Assembly: GCF_000002235.5 (NCBI RefSeq)
Contig: NW_022145611.1
Coordinates: 13,548,882-13,612,881, forward strand
Direction of reading: 5' to 3'
Length of the DNA stretch: 64,000 bases
From: Strongylocentrotus purpuratus
Lineage: Eukaryota > Echinodermata > Echinoidea > Camarodonta > Strongylocentrotidae
Positions 12,592 to 27,500 of this stretch are shown piece by piece. Under the pieces are notes generated by a model, which saw nothing but the letters and a program-made list of their open reading frames with translations, was not told the DNA's origin and searched no databases. The position numbers were made by a program, and so were the translations under genes. Position 1 is the stretch's first letter; every line of letters starts with the position of its first letter.

Positions 12592-15500
12592 CTAGAAAAT
12601 TGCAATGTGAAACAGAAAACAAAGATGGAAGCTGGAATCAGAGGTATCTAAATGTTTAAATCTTATCATTCATGATGGAATTGTTTGAGAAGCAATTAAG
12701 GCTACAGTATATTCATATCTCATCATGAAAAATAAGAAGGGCATTAAATCATAGTATAAGTATGAGCTACCATAGTGAATTTGGGGCTCTAAGCACACAA
12801 AATCACATTACAGCATACCGGTAACCGGGTAAGCTAAAGGGACATTTCCAAATATTCAGATTTCTTGTAAATTTATGAATTTGTTATACATGAACAATAG
12901 ACTCTCAAAACTACCCCCCCCCCCCCCCCAAAAAAAAAAAAAAAATGATTTATGACATATCATCACACAATTGATGTATGACGTATCAAAGCAACTACGG
13001 GTACAATCTCCCACTCATCCCTCAGTGAGAGGGGCAATTAAGACGATTCTTCAACAGATTCATAGACCAGTGGGGAATGGAGGGGGGAGTTAAATGTTCA
13101 AAAACAGGAAAGAAGCGATATATACAATCGTAAGGTCTTTGTCAAGAGAGCTTCTCCATAATCTACGTGATAGGTACCTGAGAAGGTTAGAAGATGTGAC
13201 AAGCATTCGTGCGAAAGAATAAACAATCTTTTTTTAAATACCTCTTATCTTATTTCCTCTTATATTATTTTGTACGTCTTCTTCCAATACAAAACACAAA
13301 CCTAATTAACCATATAAAGAGATTAACTGGAGGACGAATCTCTTTTTCATTTCCTTTCAGTTTCAAGGATGAAATGAACGTCAACTGTGACATTATTCTA
13401 CTGCAATTAATTTTAATAAATATCGTTTAACAACTCAGTTTGAAAAAATACAATTCTTACCAAATTCTTATCAAAGAGGTTTTAATAGTATACAGTACTT
13501 TTCCCCATCTTTATTTACCATTAAAGTATTACAAGTACATATATCAAATTATGATTTTAAAAAAGTAGCTAGATTATATTGTTTTTTTTACATATTCATA
13601 CATCAGGCAGAATAGCAGGCTCTTCTCACTTTTATGATTTTCATGGAGTTTATGTTTTCCTTTGATTCAGGACAATATTATTTCTATGTAAAGTGTAATG
13701 CCAATGAATTGACACGTATGATAGAATAGTTTGGGGCCCAGCAAAGTGGTGATCATATGGCCCTTGGTGGTAATGGTCAGCACTTCCATTATTTATCACA
13801 ATTACATGTACAGCAAACCTTTACTCTAATTATAAAATCCATGGTTTACAAGTAATTGACAGTAATTAGATCCTGTTTATCTCCCATATGAATTAACATG
13901 GACACGAACACAACTTAAAGAAAAATATGCACTGTATAAATAATGTATGAATATATGATGTGTATTACAATAAGAAAAGTTTCAGGCACGCATTAGTTGA
14001 TCTAAATCATTTATAAATTTTGTTCTTCTTACCGGTAACTTACTCTTGACGAAACAAAGGTTTTAGCTTTTTACAAATGGCCAGGCTGGGATTTGAACCC
14101 ATACCTTGTGGCATACAGTCGGATGACTTATCCACTAGACCACAATACTTCTACCCATTTTTTTAAAAACAATTCTTCATCCCCAAGACAAACAAGGTAG
14201 GAATTTGGGGGTGCATATTATAGCAGCTTACTACTTTTAACCATGTCTGTTCCATATATGTAGAATGTATTATGCGCAGAATCAACTGCATTTGTGATTT
14301 CTAGTGGCTTTCTCATCAGTAGTTTGACTGGACAGAGTAATAGCGATGGTGATTCACACCAGGCTGTTTGCTATGGCTACAGGCATGCAGTCCTGGCTGC
14401 TCTGCACAGTTTTGGCACGGGTAAGAAGCACAGGTTGCATGTGGGCTAGGAGGGTTAAGCAAAAAAAGAGCTTGGAGCGCCTAGGTGAGTTAAGTGAGTA
14501 CATCCCGCCTAACAAGAAAATAAGCTAATTACAGAGCGCTGTTTTAATTTGTTGTGCAAGGAAATCATTCATAAAGCTCGTCTGTTATGACTGCAATGCT
14601 ATGGCTTCCATGGAAGGTAGACAGAGCTAAGGGCAGGATGGAGGGAGAATGGGGAGGGGTGGGGTGACAAGATGAACGACATGTTATGCAAGCACTTTGG
14701 ATGGTCATGGGGTGTTAATAAATTTTCCAGAAGGCGGTGTATCCAAACAGCATTTTGATGAGTGTTCATTTGTTCCATATTATTCTTGTTTCTTTCACCT
14801 TTTGTTGAAGGATTTATTCATTATCTACCATTTTAATGTGGGAAAAGTATGAGGGCCTACAGGCACTACTAAGGTCTGTGAAAGCCAATCTAATTAAGGA
14901 GTTTCTTTTCCTCTTTCCATTTTTTATCTAGAATATTACCAACTAAACATCACTGGAGAAGAGATAGCACAAATGTTGGACCATTTAAGTACATTGTTTT
15001 TTTTAAAGTATACATCATGGACTATTTCAATGAGTATTCACTGGAAAGTAAGCTTTAAAATCTTCACACTGGCTATGCTACATTAAAAGGCAACAGCAAA
15101 ATCACTGTTTTCCATGTATCTTTCTAGGCAAATATCAAAAGCATTTTACTGAGGAAAAATAACATCCTTTTATGTTGCAAAATTTAAAATTCAACAATAT
15201 GGACTCAATTAAAAAGAAAAAAAAATCAATGTATCTTTGAGTCCTTGTTACTAGGCAAGATATTTTCCAAAAATGCATAATTTTTTTTAATGACAAATAT
15301 GCAAATCCCATATCTTTCATTGGATAAAGTTTATAATTTCTACAAAAATATACATTTCAAATGTTGAAAATTTGAAATTTGAAATTCCTGTCAATTTATA
15401 ACAATGTTTTTCCCTCAAGTAACTTGTAAACAGGAAGCTGGAAACAACAACAGTTACTTTGCTTCCTAATGTGAGAAGTGAGTGAAGAATGGAAACCAGT

Positions 15501-18500
15501 GACAGACTGGAATTAGAGGGGCATGGCTTTGGCAATAAACTGCACAACAGCTTATTACTGAATTAACAAACAGGTAAATCTGGCACCAGGTGAGTTGGCA
15601 AATCCACCTTCCTACGTGGGACTGGCAAATATTTTGGCTTTGAAAAAATTGAACTTGGTTCAAGGGAGTTATTACAAGCAGGTTGCAATACAGGCCCAGT
15701 GCAAAAAAAGGAAATGCTTTAGTTCACTAGAGCTTTTCAGAGCTTGCTGTTGTAAAAGGCACATTTCCAATAAAGATTTAAAATATGTGATGCTTTTTTT
15801 TCATTATGAGAGCTCTTTTACGTATTTTTTTCTTTTCTGTGTCTTTTTCCAGATTTCCTAGATATTTGTTTTTCTTCATCCTATCTTTAAACAGGCCCCC
15901 CCCCCCCCCCCGCAAAAAAGGTGAGTCTTTTAAATGTAAATACATTAAAAGGTCAAATTCATAATCTCGAATATCATTGAACACTAGAAAAAAAGTTATT
16001 AAACAATACGTGTATTTACCAGCAAAGCAAACAAATGATTAATTCCAATTCTACAAGGTAATTGGCATGTTAAAACAACAAAATATTGTACATGTACAAA
16101 TTTATTTCATTTACCATACTAACACATTATCAACTTTGACAGAAAAGTTTGAAACACAGAGTGAACACAAGAGATATTGATACAACACATTTCAAATCAT
16201 ATCAAACTAAACTATGAATTTATCACCAAAATTGGCTCCCGCTCCCCACTTTGATTTAATATTTCCTGAGGTATTGTCAACTCAGATTGAACACAAAAAG
16301 AAGCTGTTGTTGTGACCAAAATAATCAAATCATTCTTTGCTACTTCCTATGTCAAACATAACAATGGTGATACGATCCAGTGACTGATCTTGAATCAGAC
16401 CTCTTAACAACAAAAAAACATTGTTCATGCATCTCAAAACAAGAGCGTCAAGGATATCAAGGATATCAAAGTTGGAGATTGAATCAAGTTTTATGATTCA
16501 AAATTTATGATCAAACTTCACTGCTTATTTACTTCACTTCTCAATGAAAAACCTTTATAGCTATTGTACATTGGGTATGTATAGCTGGTCATCCATTAAT
16601 ATGACAGAAAACTGACCAATGGAAATAGGACTTTAATAGGGAAGTTGATAGATGACTTGCAAATACTATTCATCGAGGTTGACACTTCAAAGATAATGGC
16701 TGGGAATTCCCACCGAATACGTTTGGACGAACAAAAGCGATTCCACACTTCCGAAACAGAAACAAGTACATGCAAACTACATTCCAAATTACTAAGTTTT
16801 CTCTTGAAAATGAAAGAAAGAATTAACCGCTACATTTGACATATAATATGGAAGTTAATTCATGATAATTGTCTTGTACACTGAAACTCTTTGGCCCCAT
16901 AATCCCATCTGGCATTTCCTTGTTGGGTAACCACCCCCCCCCCCCCCCCTTCAACATACGTTTCTTTTGCCGGGAGCCAGAAAGGTATTAACTATTACAC
17001 TGGCTCTTAGCAAACAATATTTGGGTTTGTTTTCATGTATGGTCCATTCATCACACCCCCTCATAACAAAAATCAGTCGTACAAAACAAAATTAAAAAAA
17101 TATTTCCCAGGTCTTGAACCAATGACCTATCCCTCATTCAAAAACAATGCGGTATACCACCTAAAAACTACTGCAGCTAATCGAAATTCAAGTGTAAATC
17201 AATAGCATGTGGGGATTTTAAAATATATGCATGCAACAAAAGCTTTAACTGATACTCTGTAACGTAGGTGTTAAAAAAAAAATGCCCTAGCAGTTTTTGC
17301 AAGGCAGTTTTCTGCACCATGCATGAATGAAGCTTTGAGGCAAAGAAGGGGTTTAAGCTATATTGCATCCTTACCTCTGTCAAGAGCGTATCTCGAGCAG
17401 CAGTTTCTTGGTGATGGGGCATCCAAGAGGAGAAGGCAGAGGAGGAGGAGGCAAGATTGGAGTCATCCGATGGGACCCTGCCCCCATCCTCATCATCACC
17501 CTCACAAGGAAATTGGCGCTGGCTGTCGACTGCACTCTGTGGGATGGACGGTTCAAAGGGGCCAAGATTTAACCATTAAACCAAAGTCTTAATACAGCAG
17601 AGGCACGTATACATTAACTAAACACACATTGTGAAATTTGATGCTGTACTGAGAGTGATTCAAACTCGATAATAAAGGGAGTATCCTAAAGTGATAAAAA
17701 ATTACGCGAAGAGGAAAGACATCCTCAGTGTAGTAGTCCTAAAATGGATTAAAATCAACAGGTGCAATACTGTCGAAGTTAGAATATAGATACAAGCTTT
17801 TTAAGGAAGAAATACGTATCAGGATACACAAACTGAAATAGATCTTTTTTTATGTGTGTGTGTGCGTGTGTGTGTGCTTTGTTTGTTTTTCCATAAATTT
17901 TCAACAAAAAAAGGTCAACTAAAATTTGAGGGTGGGGGTCAGGGGTGAGCACAAAAGGAGAACAAAATATTTCCAAAGCATTTAGTTACTACTATTTGGT
18001 AAGGTACACATTCTAATATTGATTATAATGACTGGTCAAACAATGATTATTTTATCTACAGCTTAAACTGGATGTTGCTCTAGATAAATGCTTAGTTTGG
18101 AAGGAAAAAAAGGCACTAAATACCATTGTTTCATCCCTTTCATCGAAAAAAGGATAGCAGCTGATATTTAATGTATAATATGCCATCTTTATTCAATTCA
18201 TATTTCCAGAAATGCACACACGAATGAGTACATGTCTTTCAAATTATGATGCAGGTGAATTGCAACCAACTTCCGATGAAAGTCGCTTTTGAAAAGACTC
18301 ACAGATTTCACTATATCTGCATCAGCATAATTTCAATGTCAAATACAAACTTATCATAAACATGTTCCTCAATCATATATTTGAAGAAAAAAAGTTGCAT
18401 GTTGGGCCAATTTCCAGGAAAGTTGTCATAATCATAAAAATACATTGCTGCAATCATCTTCATCATTACGTAATTGCTTTTGACGTATTGGTTATGAAAC

Positions 18501-21500
18501 AGGAAGAAGATGAAATGATGTCATCTGCCTTACACCATATTTCCTCATTTCTTTTACGTCATAAGGAAGTGATTACAAAAATAACGGATTATCAATTCGT
18601 TGTCATGTCTTTGATTTGACCGAGTTTTAATTAGGGCAGATGATTCAAGTTTGCTTTAAAAAGCAGATTCTCTGCCATAAAGTTCCGAAGATCATGCCAG
18701 GAATGACTAAATTTGATTCCGGTAAACTGGACAATTCAAGTTCCTTCCTTGTTTCCAGAAAGTACCTTTTAAATAATATTGGATGAATGATCTGTCACCA
18801 TTTACTAATACTATCAACTATTAAAACCCACAGTACATGTAATTACTCAATAAACATTTGCTTTTGACGTAATGGTTATGAAAAAGGAAGAATACGATAT
18901 GATGTCATCTGCCTTATGCCATATTTCCTCATTTCTTTTACGTAATAAGGAAGTAGTAAGGAAGTAATGATTCAAGTAATGCTTTAAAAAGCAGATTCCT
19001 TGGCATAAGGTTCTCAAGATCATGCCAGGAATGACTGAACTTGATTCCGGTAAATTTGACAATTGAAGTTCCTTCCTTTTTTCTAGAAAGTACCTTTTCA
19101 AGATTTAGATAAATGACCTGTCCTCGTTTACTAATTCTATGAACTATAAAAAACCACAGTACACGTAATTACTCAATAAGCATCAGTGGTTGCATAAACA
19201 TTTTCTTTTGACGTAATGGTTATGAAACAGGAAGAAGATGATATGATGTCATCTACCGTATCTCTTCCTTTCCTTGAAATCATAAGGAAGTAATTACAAA
19301 AATGATGGATTATCAAAGAGATGTCATATCTTTGATTTGACTAAACATCATTAATTAACATCGATGGTTGGTTGCGTAAACATTTAGCTATTGTACTGCA
19401 TTGCAAATTTAGATACATTCGTCCTTATTTTCAGTTACATTGTCCTTATAAATGTACTACACAACGTACTGTAATAAAGATGGACTTAAATTTCATGAAA
19501 CTGTTGCTCTTTCTTTTCATACATTGAATGTACGTAAAAGCATTCTGGATTTAAAAAAGAAAATTGTGCAAACATGTCACTAGAAAAAAGGTAGAACAAA
19601 AATCAGGGCATAGTTGCACAAAACTTACCATTGATGGTAACTACTATGGACCCAAGTCATTGTCTGGAATTGTAGGTTGTAGTATTGACCAAATGGTAAC
19701 TACCATGGAAACCTTGATTTTGATTGGCTGTTGAGCCCCGTTACCATGGTAGTTGCCATTGATGATAAAGTTACCACCATTGGAAGTTTTATGCAACAGG
19801 TTAAGCATATCTGAAATTATAGGTTGTAGAACTGACCTGAGAATGATCATTCCCTTGGTGACCAGGGGTCTGTCTCTCACACAATGCATTGAGATGTCTG
19901 GAGAGTCTGTCAGTCAATTCAAGGCAGTTGGAGGCCTGAATGGAACATAACATGAGAAAGAATCAAGAAATAATCACACACTCATCTGGTGATATATATA
20001 TATAAAAGTCCACCTTAATCATTAGTCTTGCATAGCACCCATGCAACACAGTCTAAAGTAATAATTTGTATAATGGCTATGTATCAAGATTATATTCATT
20101 TGTATGAGTTAGGACAGAAGCTCTATAATTTTTCTCAATTTTCCTTAGACTTAGAGACAGTGCCTTGTATTTTCTGGAAAAGGCATTACCGGGTATATAA
20201 ATTAAATTACATACATATTAATTATATCATTCATTTATTTAGCATCATGATTATCATCATCATCATTGTACATGTACCTGCACAGCATCCAAGCACCTCC
20301 GTCTAAATGCATCATTTGTACTGTGGCTAATGATTTTATGTAGAGATGACTTGATTGAGGGCACAGCAGATTTCATGATGGCTGCTCTCTGTAACAATGA
20401 CAAAGTTTATATAAACAATTTGATTCATTTATTTTTAAAATATACATTACATAGCTACATACTATAACACAAAAGACAAACAGGGCTCAGCCAGATTTTA
20501 ATTCCATAACTTCTACTGGTATGACTGCATTATCATGTCTATACCTGCATATATAAGCAAAATGAGTAACAAAAAGGAAATTTTATTATAACTTGAGGTA
20601 TTCAAGTAATATTTTAACCCACACAGCTTTGTTAATCTTATACATTCTCAACTCGTATTGGATCACAAGCGGAATGTACGAGCAACATGATAGTGAAGAA
20701 TTCACCTGCAAGACTGCTACTCTAATATAGATGCCTTCTACACCTAAAAGTCTTTTTAGTCCTACGGCAACTGCTGTGGTCTATATGCAGCACCAACTAA
20801 ATTCCTAACTTCAACCCTAGATCCAACACTCTACTTAAAGGTAAAGACCAGTATTGGAAACGCCCCAATTTCAAAAAATGAAATGGAAGCTCTTATTACC
20901 AATCATGTGAAAGAATATGTTTTGAATATTACATGATAACAATTTTGACGGGAAACCGCCTACTAATTGATATATTTGGTAAATTAGTGTATCTCTCGCC
21001 TGTTGAGAGATATGAAATGCACGTGTCGCATGTGTGTGTAGTCCCATATACATCTTTCTGTGTACAGTGCTTCTAACTTTATGAAGACTTGGCCAAATTT
21101 CTTATCATTTTGATGATTCCAGAATCTTGCAGTGCTAGATGATCAACCTTTTCTGATCGATTTCACAACGTTTCTTTCACAATGCAATCGCATGACCATA
21201 ACTGGTCTTTAGCTTTAACCCTATCCCTGAACATTAACCTATTTCAAACCCAATTGCAATCCTGACTCTACATCCTTGATGAAACAAAGCCCAGAGCACT
21301 TGTTGCAAGAGCAAGCGTTGGATTACCACATTAATAATCTATATTTAAAAGTGCAGAATAATGACAAGGACTCATATTTCACAAGCCAGGAGGAGATCTG
21401 TGTATCCATCAACAACCATTATCAAAATTGACAGAAACGTATTCCTCAAAGTCATTTCAGAGGATATCTTACAATTTCCATCCTCATGATTGAAAAATAA

Positions 21501-24500
21501 CATACTTCCTCTCTTCTCTCGGGCTATCTCCCTTTGTAAGAAAATTACCAACTTCATAAAAGTGACGTATACAAATTGATAAACAATTTTCTTGAAGTCT
21601 TTTTGCTGAAGGCAATTCCAGTCTATAATACAACTATTTGCCAGAGTTGCCAAGTAATTGTTACCATCAGCAATCTTGAAATCATAAAACAAGTTAATCC
21701 TGCTTTAGTGACCACCTTTATGGAAAGACGACCTGTGTATAAAGACCAAACTTTTTATTTCTGTTAAACCAGCGTTTCCCATTGTTAAAGCCCCACTGTC
21801 CTACTTGTAGCTAGTTGCTCCCTCTATATAGAAAACTTCCCAAATCGGTGCCTGTTGGTCCCCCATGATCCTTTTTTTCTTAAGTTAGTTGAGAGCTGAG
21901 TTAATGAGATAGCCACCTGTCAGTGACCTCGCTGTGTGGTCTAATCCCTTCTCGCCAAGTAGTAATGACAGTCTTTAAAGAAAATTTGAGACCACCTGCC
22001 AAGAAAGAGCACTCTTTCTTTCTATACTGGTTTAACTGTAGTAATATACTGTAAATCAAGGTTTTAAAAAAAATTTGAATCTCCCATCACAGTAGATGCC
22101 TCAGACCAATAATCACTTCCTACTATTGTAATTGGTCCCTAAAGGGAAGAGGGGCATTGTAACCACTAATTGGTCGGGGGCTTTCAATTGTCTTGTTCCT
22201 CTTGACACAACCCACACCAGGGTAGTCCAGTGAGAGAGATAGAGAGGAAGCTAGCTTCATTGCCCCTCCCTCCCCTCGGGTATTCCCCCTTCCGCTGCAT
22301 TCTTCTTCTAGGGATGTTTAATTCTCCTGTCCAAGTGTCAACCTGAATTGAAGACTTTCATTGCTGTGTAATTGAATGCATCTTCATTCATTTCAAGGTG
22401 TTTTGCAACATTTTCAAGGGACTACTGTATGCAAGTGACTGCATTGTGCACAAACCTGGATAAAATGTATTTTATTTTACCTCAATGAATTCAGCACACA
22501 TTTATCAATTTCTTTTGAAACCACATTATTTACTGATTTTTGTTTCTTCTTTCTTGTTTCTGCTTGTCCAACTATTGAAACTGCATGTCAATTGTCATAG
22601 CCTCACCTTCATAAATATGTGTAATATGACCGTAAAAACAACATATTGTCACAGCATGATCTTCAAGGGATTGAAAATATCCGCAACAAAGACATTTATT
22701 TGAAATCTGATTTGTAAAGAATTGAAAGCTTAAAACAAATAAAGGAAACAAAGCTGTTTAATTTACATACTTTCTTATCATTCTTCTCTAGCAGCAGAAA
22801 GGAATGTTTGGCTCAAATTTTTCATCATTTCATTATTCATCCTCTATATATTCTAGATATTTACAGCTTTTTTATAACTTACTTGAGAACTTATCATGAC
22901 ATTGGGGCTCTGTTTTGAATTTGATAAACAAAGACTTGTGATAGTCCAAATTGAAATGATTTCATTCTCATCATCTTTCTCTTTCTCTTTCTCTCACTCT
23001 CTCTCTCTCTCTGTCTGTCTCTCTTTCTCTCTCTCCTCTCTCCTATATGCTTTCCTCTCGCCCCCTAGGTGTGTTTGTGTGAATCCCTCTAAATGGTCTA
23101 CCTGAGCAATTAATATTCATCCATGCTTCTAATTAATCTTTTTTTTCCTTGTAAATGTTTATATTCATCCTGTTTGTATGAACATACTATTTATATATAT
23201 TTTTTTGTTTTTTGTTGGTTCTTTTATAAATGTAAATAATAGAAGGACTTTATTGAATACTGGTCGGCTAACAGGAATCTCAGAGATGAGAGAGGGCTGA
23301 CTAAATAGAGAACAGTGTCTAACCCACAGCAAGGCAGAAAAAGAAGAAGAAAAAAGACGCATCGGAAATGACACGCAGAGACCCAGCAGCAAAAGGTTTC
23401 AGCCAGAGATATGCAGCTGCTATATAATTGTAACATTTCATGCCACAACTGTGTGAAACCACATCAGAATGTGGGCTAATGTGACAAGCAGTAGCTTCCT
23501 ACCAATGCACCAGGCCACATCGATCATAATGTGATGCAAGGTGAGATTCAGCAACTTGTCAGCAACATTTGTGCCATACCTGAGACTAATGCAACATCAC
23601 GTCGGGCTCGCAGCAACAGAGTCCTGTATCAGTTTTTCAGGCCCTCTGTGATCTTAATGGAAGAATATCAGACCACAGCTGAAACAGCAAAGTTTCAGAC
23701 CACACAAGGGTTACAAAACTACTTGGCCCCTATCTTTCTCTCTCTCTCTCTCTCTTAAAAAAAAAGAAGAAGAAAGGGGGCCCACAGCAACCAAGCCTAG
23801 TAACACACCTAACAACTTAGCCTGGTTTTTAAAAAAAGGGGGGGGGGGGGGGGCTGCAGACCAGCTCTGAATGTAGGATAAGTTGAAACAAAGCAACACA
23901 ACAGCAACATTTTCTACCACATCAGAGCCTACAAACAATATCTTAAACCAGAACTTAGCCTGGCAAAACAAAAAAAGCAGCCTTCGGCAACGCTGCAGAC
24001 CAGTTGTGAATGTCGGATAAGTTGAAACAAAGCAAAAAAACAGCAACATTTTCTACCACATCAGAGCCTACAAACAATATATACCAAAACTAGATGGAAT
24101 TCGACTGCGCGCAGTCGAAAATGATGCCTCCGTTATAGAGCAATTTTACAAACCAAAACAGAAAAAAAAAATTGAATTCACGTTCAATGGTAATCCATTG
24201 ACAGGTTCTCAGAATATTGTGATTACAAGCAATTTCTCATATACATATATGACCCTTTGATCTTTGACCTCATGACCATAAAATCTACTCAGTTCATTGG
24301 CTCTGCAAGATGTTCTGAGTTAAATAGTAATCCATCTGTCAGTTCTAATGAGAATGCGTTCACAAGCTATTTTTGCATACATAATGGGCCCATGACCTTT
24401 GACCTTTGACCTTATGAACCAAGAATCTACTCAGTTCATTAGCTCTGCAAGTAACAAACATGACCTAATTTTGGCATGAATCCATCAATCGGTTCTTGAG

Positions 24501-27500
24501 ATAACGCGATCACAAGCTGTTTTTGCATTCATAATGTGCGCTGTGGCCTTTGACCTTTGACCTACGTGCTCCAAAATCTAATCAGATTGTCTTCCTATGG
24601 TGATACACACTATCATTAAGTTTGAAGTTTTTACATCTCCAGTGGTTCTTGAGATATCATGATAACAATCTCAATGTATGGAATTTCATAAGTTGACCTC
24701 TGTGACCCTTGACCTTTGACCTACGTGCTCCAAAATCTAATCAGATTGTTTTCCTATAGTGATACACACTATCACTAAGTTTGAAGTTTAAATCTCCAGT
24801 GGTTCTTGAGATATCATGATAACAATCTCAATGTATGGAATTTCATAAGTTGACCTCTGTGACCCTTGACCTTTGACCTACGTGCTCCAAAATCTAATCA
24901 GATTGTTTTCCTATAGTGATACACACTATCACTAAGTTTGAAGTTTAAATCTCCAGTGGTTCTTGAGATATCATGATAACAATCTCAATGTATGGAATTT
25001 CATAAGTTGACCTCTGTGACCCTTGACCTTTGACATACGTGCTCCAAAATCTAATCAGATTGTTTTCCTATAGTGATACACACTATCACTAAGTTTCAAG
25101 TTTAAATCTCCAGTGGTTCTTGAGATATCATGATAACAATCTCAATGTATGGAATTTCATAAGTTGACCTCTGTGACCCTTGACCTTTGACATACGTGCT
25201 CCAAAATCTAATCAGATCGTCTTCCTATGGTGATACATACTATCCTTAAGTTTGAAGTTTAAATCTCAATTGGTTCTTGAGATATCGCGCTAACAAACTC
25301 AATACAAGGAATTTCATAAGTTGACCTCTGTGACCTGTGACCTTTGACCTACGTACTCCAAAATCTAATCAGATCGTCTTCCTATGGTAATAAATACTAT
25401 TCCCGAGTCTTAAGTTTAAATCTTAAATGGTTCTTGAGATATTGTGATAACGGTCAAACGGGACGGACGTACGGACGGACGTACGGACGGACGGACGTAC
25501 GGACGGACGGACGGACGGACGTACGGACGGACAACCCGAAAACATGATGCCTCCGGCACCACCTTCGGTGGCGGAGGCATAAAAAGCAGCATAGCTTGGG
25601 CAACGCTTTGGACCAGTTGTGAATGTAGGATAAGTTGATTATGTGTGCCTAATCCCCACCGCTGCCACCATGAACTCGTCTACAATGATGAATCGGAAGT
25701 TGTGATTGTCAGCCAGGAAACAGGAAGCCAAGAGAAGCAACTGCCTGCCAATATCTTGGGATTCACATAACCTTGGCATACAGAGGGACCATCATCCTTC
25801 ATCCCACGATGACCAAAAAGAAAAAAAAAGGGATGAAAATTGTCAGTCATAAAATAAAATTGCTGAAATCCTCTCAAGTTTTCCACGTACCAAATTGCCC
25901 TGCCTACATTAATATCCGGCTCTGTCTTCATGTGTGAATGCCACCTAATAAGGTTCAGGATATGGATCAATTGCATCGCGCTTGAGAGAGAAATAAGGAT
26001 CCCTAATTTTATCTCCATTACTAAGATTGCAGCTTAACTCTTGGTACGATGGTCCTGTCTGGATTGCTTTACAGGGCATTAAAAATATCCGCTCTACCGT
26101 CATCACCCTTAAAGCTGGAAAACCTAACCCCAATGCAGAGTAATCTGCTCGTTTCCATTATCTCTGATCAACTCACATCTTTCCTGGCTGGTCGAGATGA
26201 ACCGAGAAGCTTGGCTAATGTGTCATGAATAATCTTCTGGATCCTGGAGAGTTGTTGGGCACAGATGCGAGGAAACTCCTGCCGCACCCGATTCAACAGA
26301 GCTAGGGAGGAGGCGGAAGTCATGGAAAGTGGAGAGAGAGAGAGAGAGTGAAACCAAAAGAGGGTGAAAACAAATTGTGCACATGTGCTTGCTGCATAAA
26401 AAGAAAATGAGATGAGTTGAAAAAAAAAATGTAAAAAAATAAACAATATGTTGCCATCACAATATCACGCCGTCATCCCCAACAAACCTTTTACTGCTTC
26501 TTAAGCATTGATTTTGGATTGTTTGGCTATTTTCCTGACTACAGGATTTGACGAACTTCTAACAAACAGTTAAATCTTCACTGCTATATATAAAAATGTA
26601 TGTCAATTAATAAATAAAAACCTATTGTTCAGGATGGGATAAATAAAATGAAGGTTAAAAATTAGAAGAATTCTGTAAACAGTCAAGACGGAATTTATGT
26701 AATGAAATAGTGAAAAATGAAGTACTGCGACATAAATGACAAATATATAAAGTTGTAATATTTGATTTATGTGGAAAAAAATCTTCTGAATACTTTTATT
26801 GTGATGTAAGCTGCCACATGACTTGATAAAGAGTAAGCAAAATTATAAGGAATGTAATCAGACAAAAAGTCAGGGCTCTAGCAATTGTTTTCTTCCTCAA
26901 CCTCCTCACAATATGCAACCTGTGTTGGAGACAGCATGCTCACCTAGCCTGTTTGGAGCAGTCATCGCACATCCCTTGAAGTTCTCCTTCAAGAACAGCA
27001 TCAAGTGGATGATGTGGGAAGGTTCACAGGGCTTGGTACATCCACAGAAAAAAGCTTGCAGGTCAGGTTTGAAGCAGTCTAAGCAGAAGAAATAAAATAT
27101 TTTGGAGAAAGAAAAATCCTTTCATGAGAAATCATAGACTGGTAATTGATACTTTTTTCAAACTGACACAGAAATATTATCACTTCCATGGTATTCTGCA
27201 TCTCTATGATCAACACTTCTATATATGGCCGAGCAAAATTAATTCTTTGTTTCTTGAAATGACTTGTTCAGAAATAAGAAGGGGTTTTCATGGTATTTGT
27301 TATCAAATATTTTTCCTGCATACACAAATCCCATTGGGTCAATCTACACAAACTTTGTAGACAAAATCATTGGCTACAGAAACTTGAAACTAGTATTAAT
27401 TGTGAATATTGTATTGTATAGACTTCATCAGCTCCTTTTAATTTAAGTCACAGCGAACAATAACATAAACCTAAATTAAAGGTACAAAGAGCTATATAAA

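Larger units (their letters stand above)
12592..17374 (-). other. Intron of the host gene
   Basis: 4.8 kb. Contains C runs at about 12905, 15896 and 16935, a tRNA-derived SINE remnant at 14076-14150, a possible second one at 17101-17170, and a non-repetitive GC-richer block at 14330-14560 with TAATTA. No exon was found. Confidence 0.55.
24100..25585 (+). mobile_element. Non-autonomous repeat element with internal tandem array
   Basis: It begins with the perfect palindrome TTCGACTGCGCGCAGTCGAA (24100-24119), followed at once by ATGATGCCTCCG. It ends with a GGACGGAC/GTAC satellite (25459-25531), CAACCCGAAAACATGATGCC and a hairpin (25547-25580, stem ATGCCTCCG/CGGAGGCAT) before an A run. ATGATGCCTCCG thus flanks the element as a direct repeat. 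I recall similar GACGGACGGAC-CAACCCGAAAACAT-ATGCCTCC repeats from aquatic animal genomes; the class is uncertain. There is no coding capacity. Confidence 0.7.

Noticed and set aside
25344-25638. Frames encoding Gly-Arg-Thr-Asp repeats
   Set aside because: Translation of the GGAC/GTAC satellite; also not a CRISPR array because there are no unique spacers.
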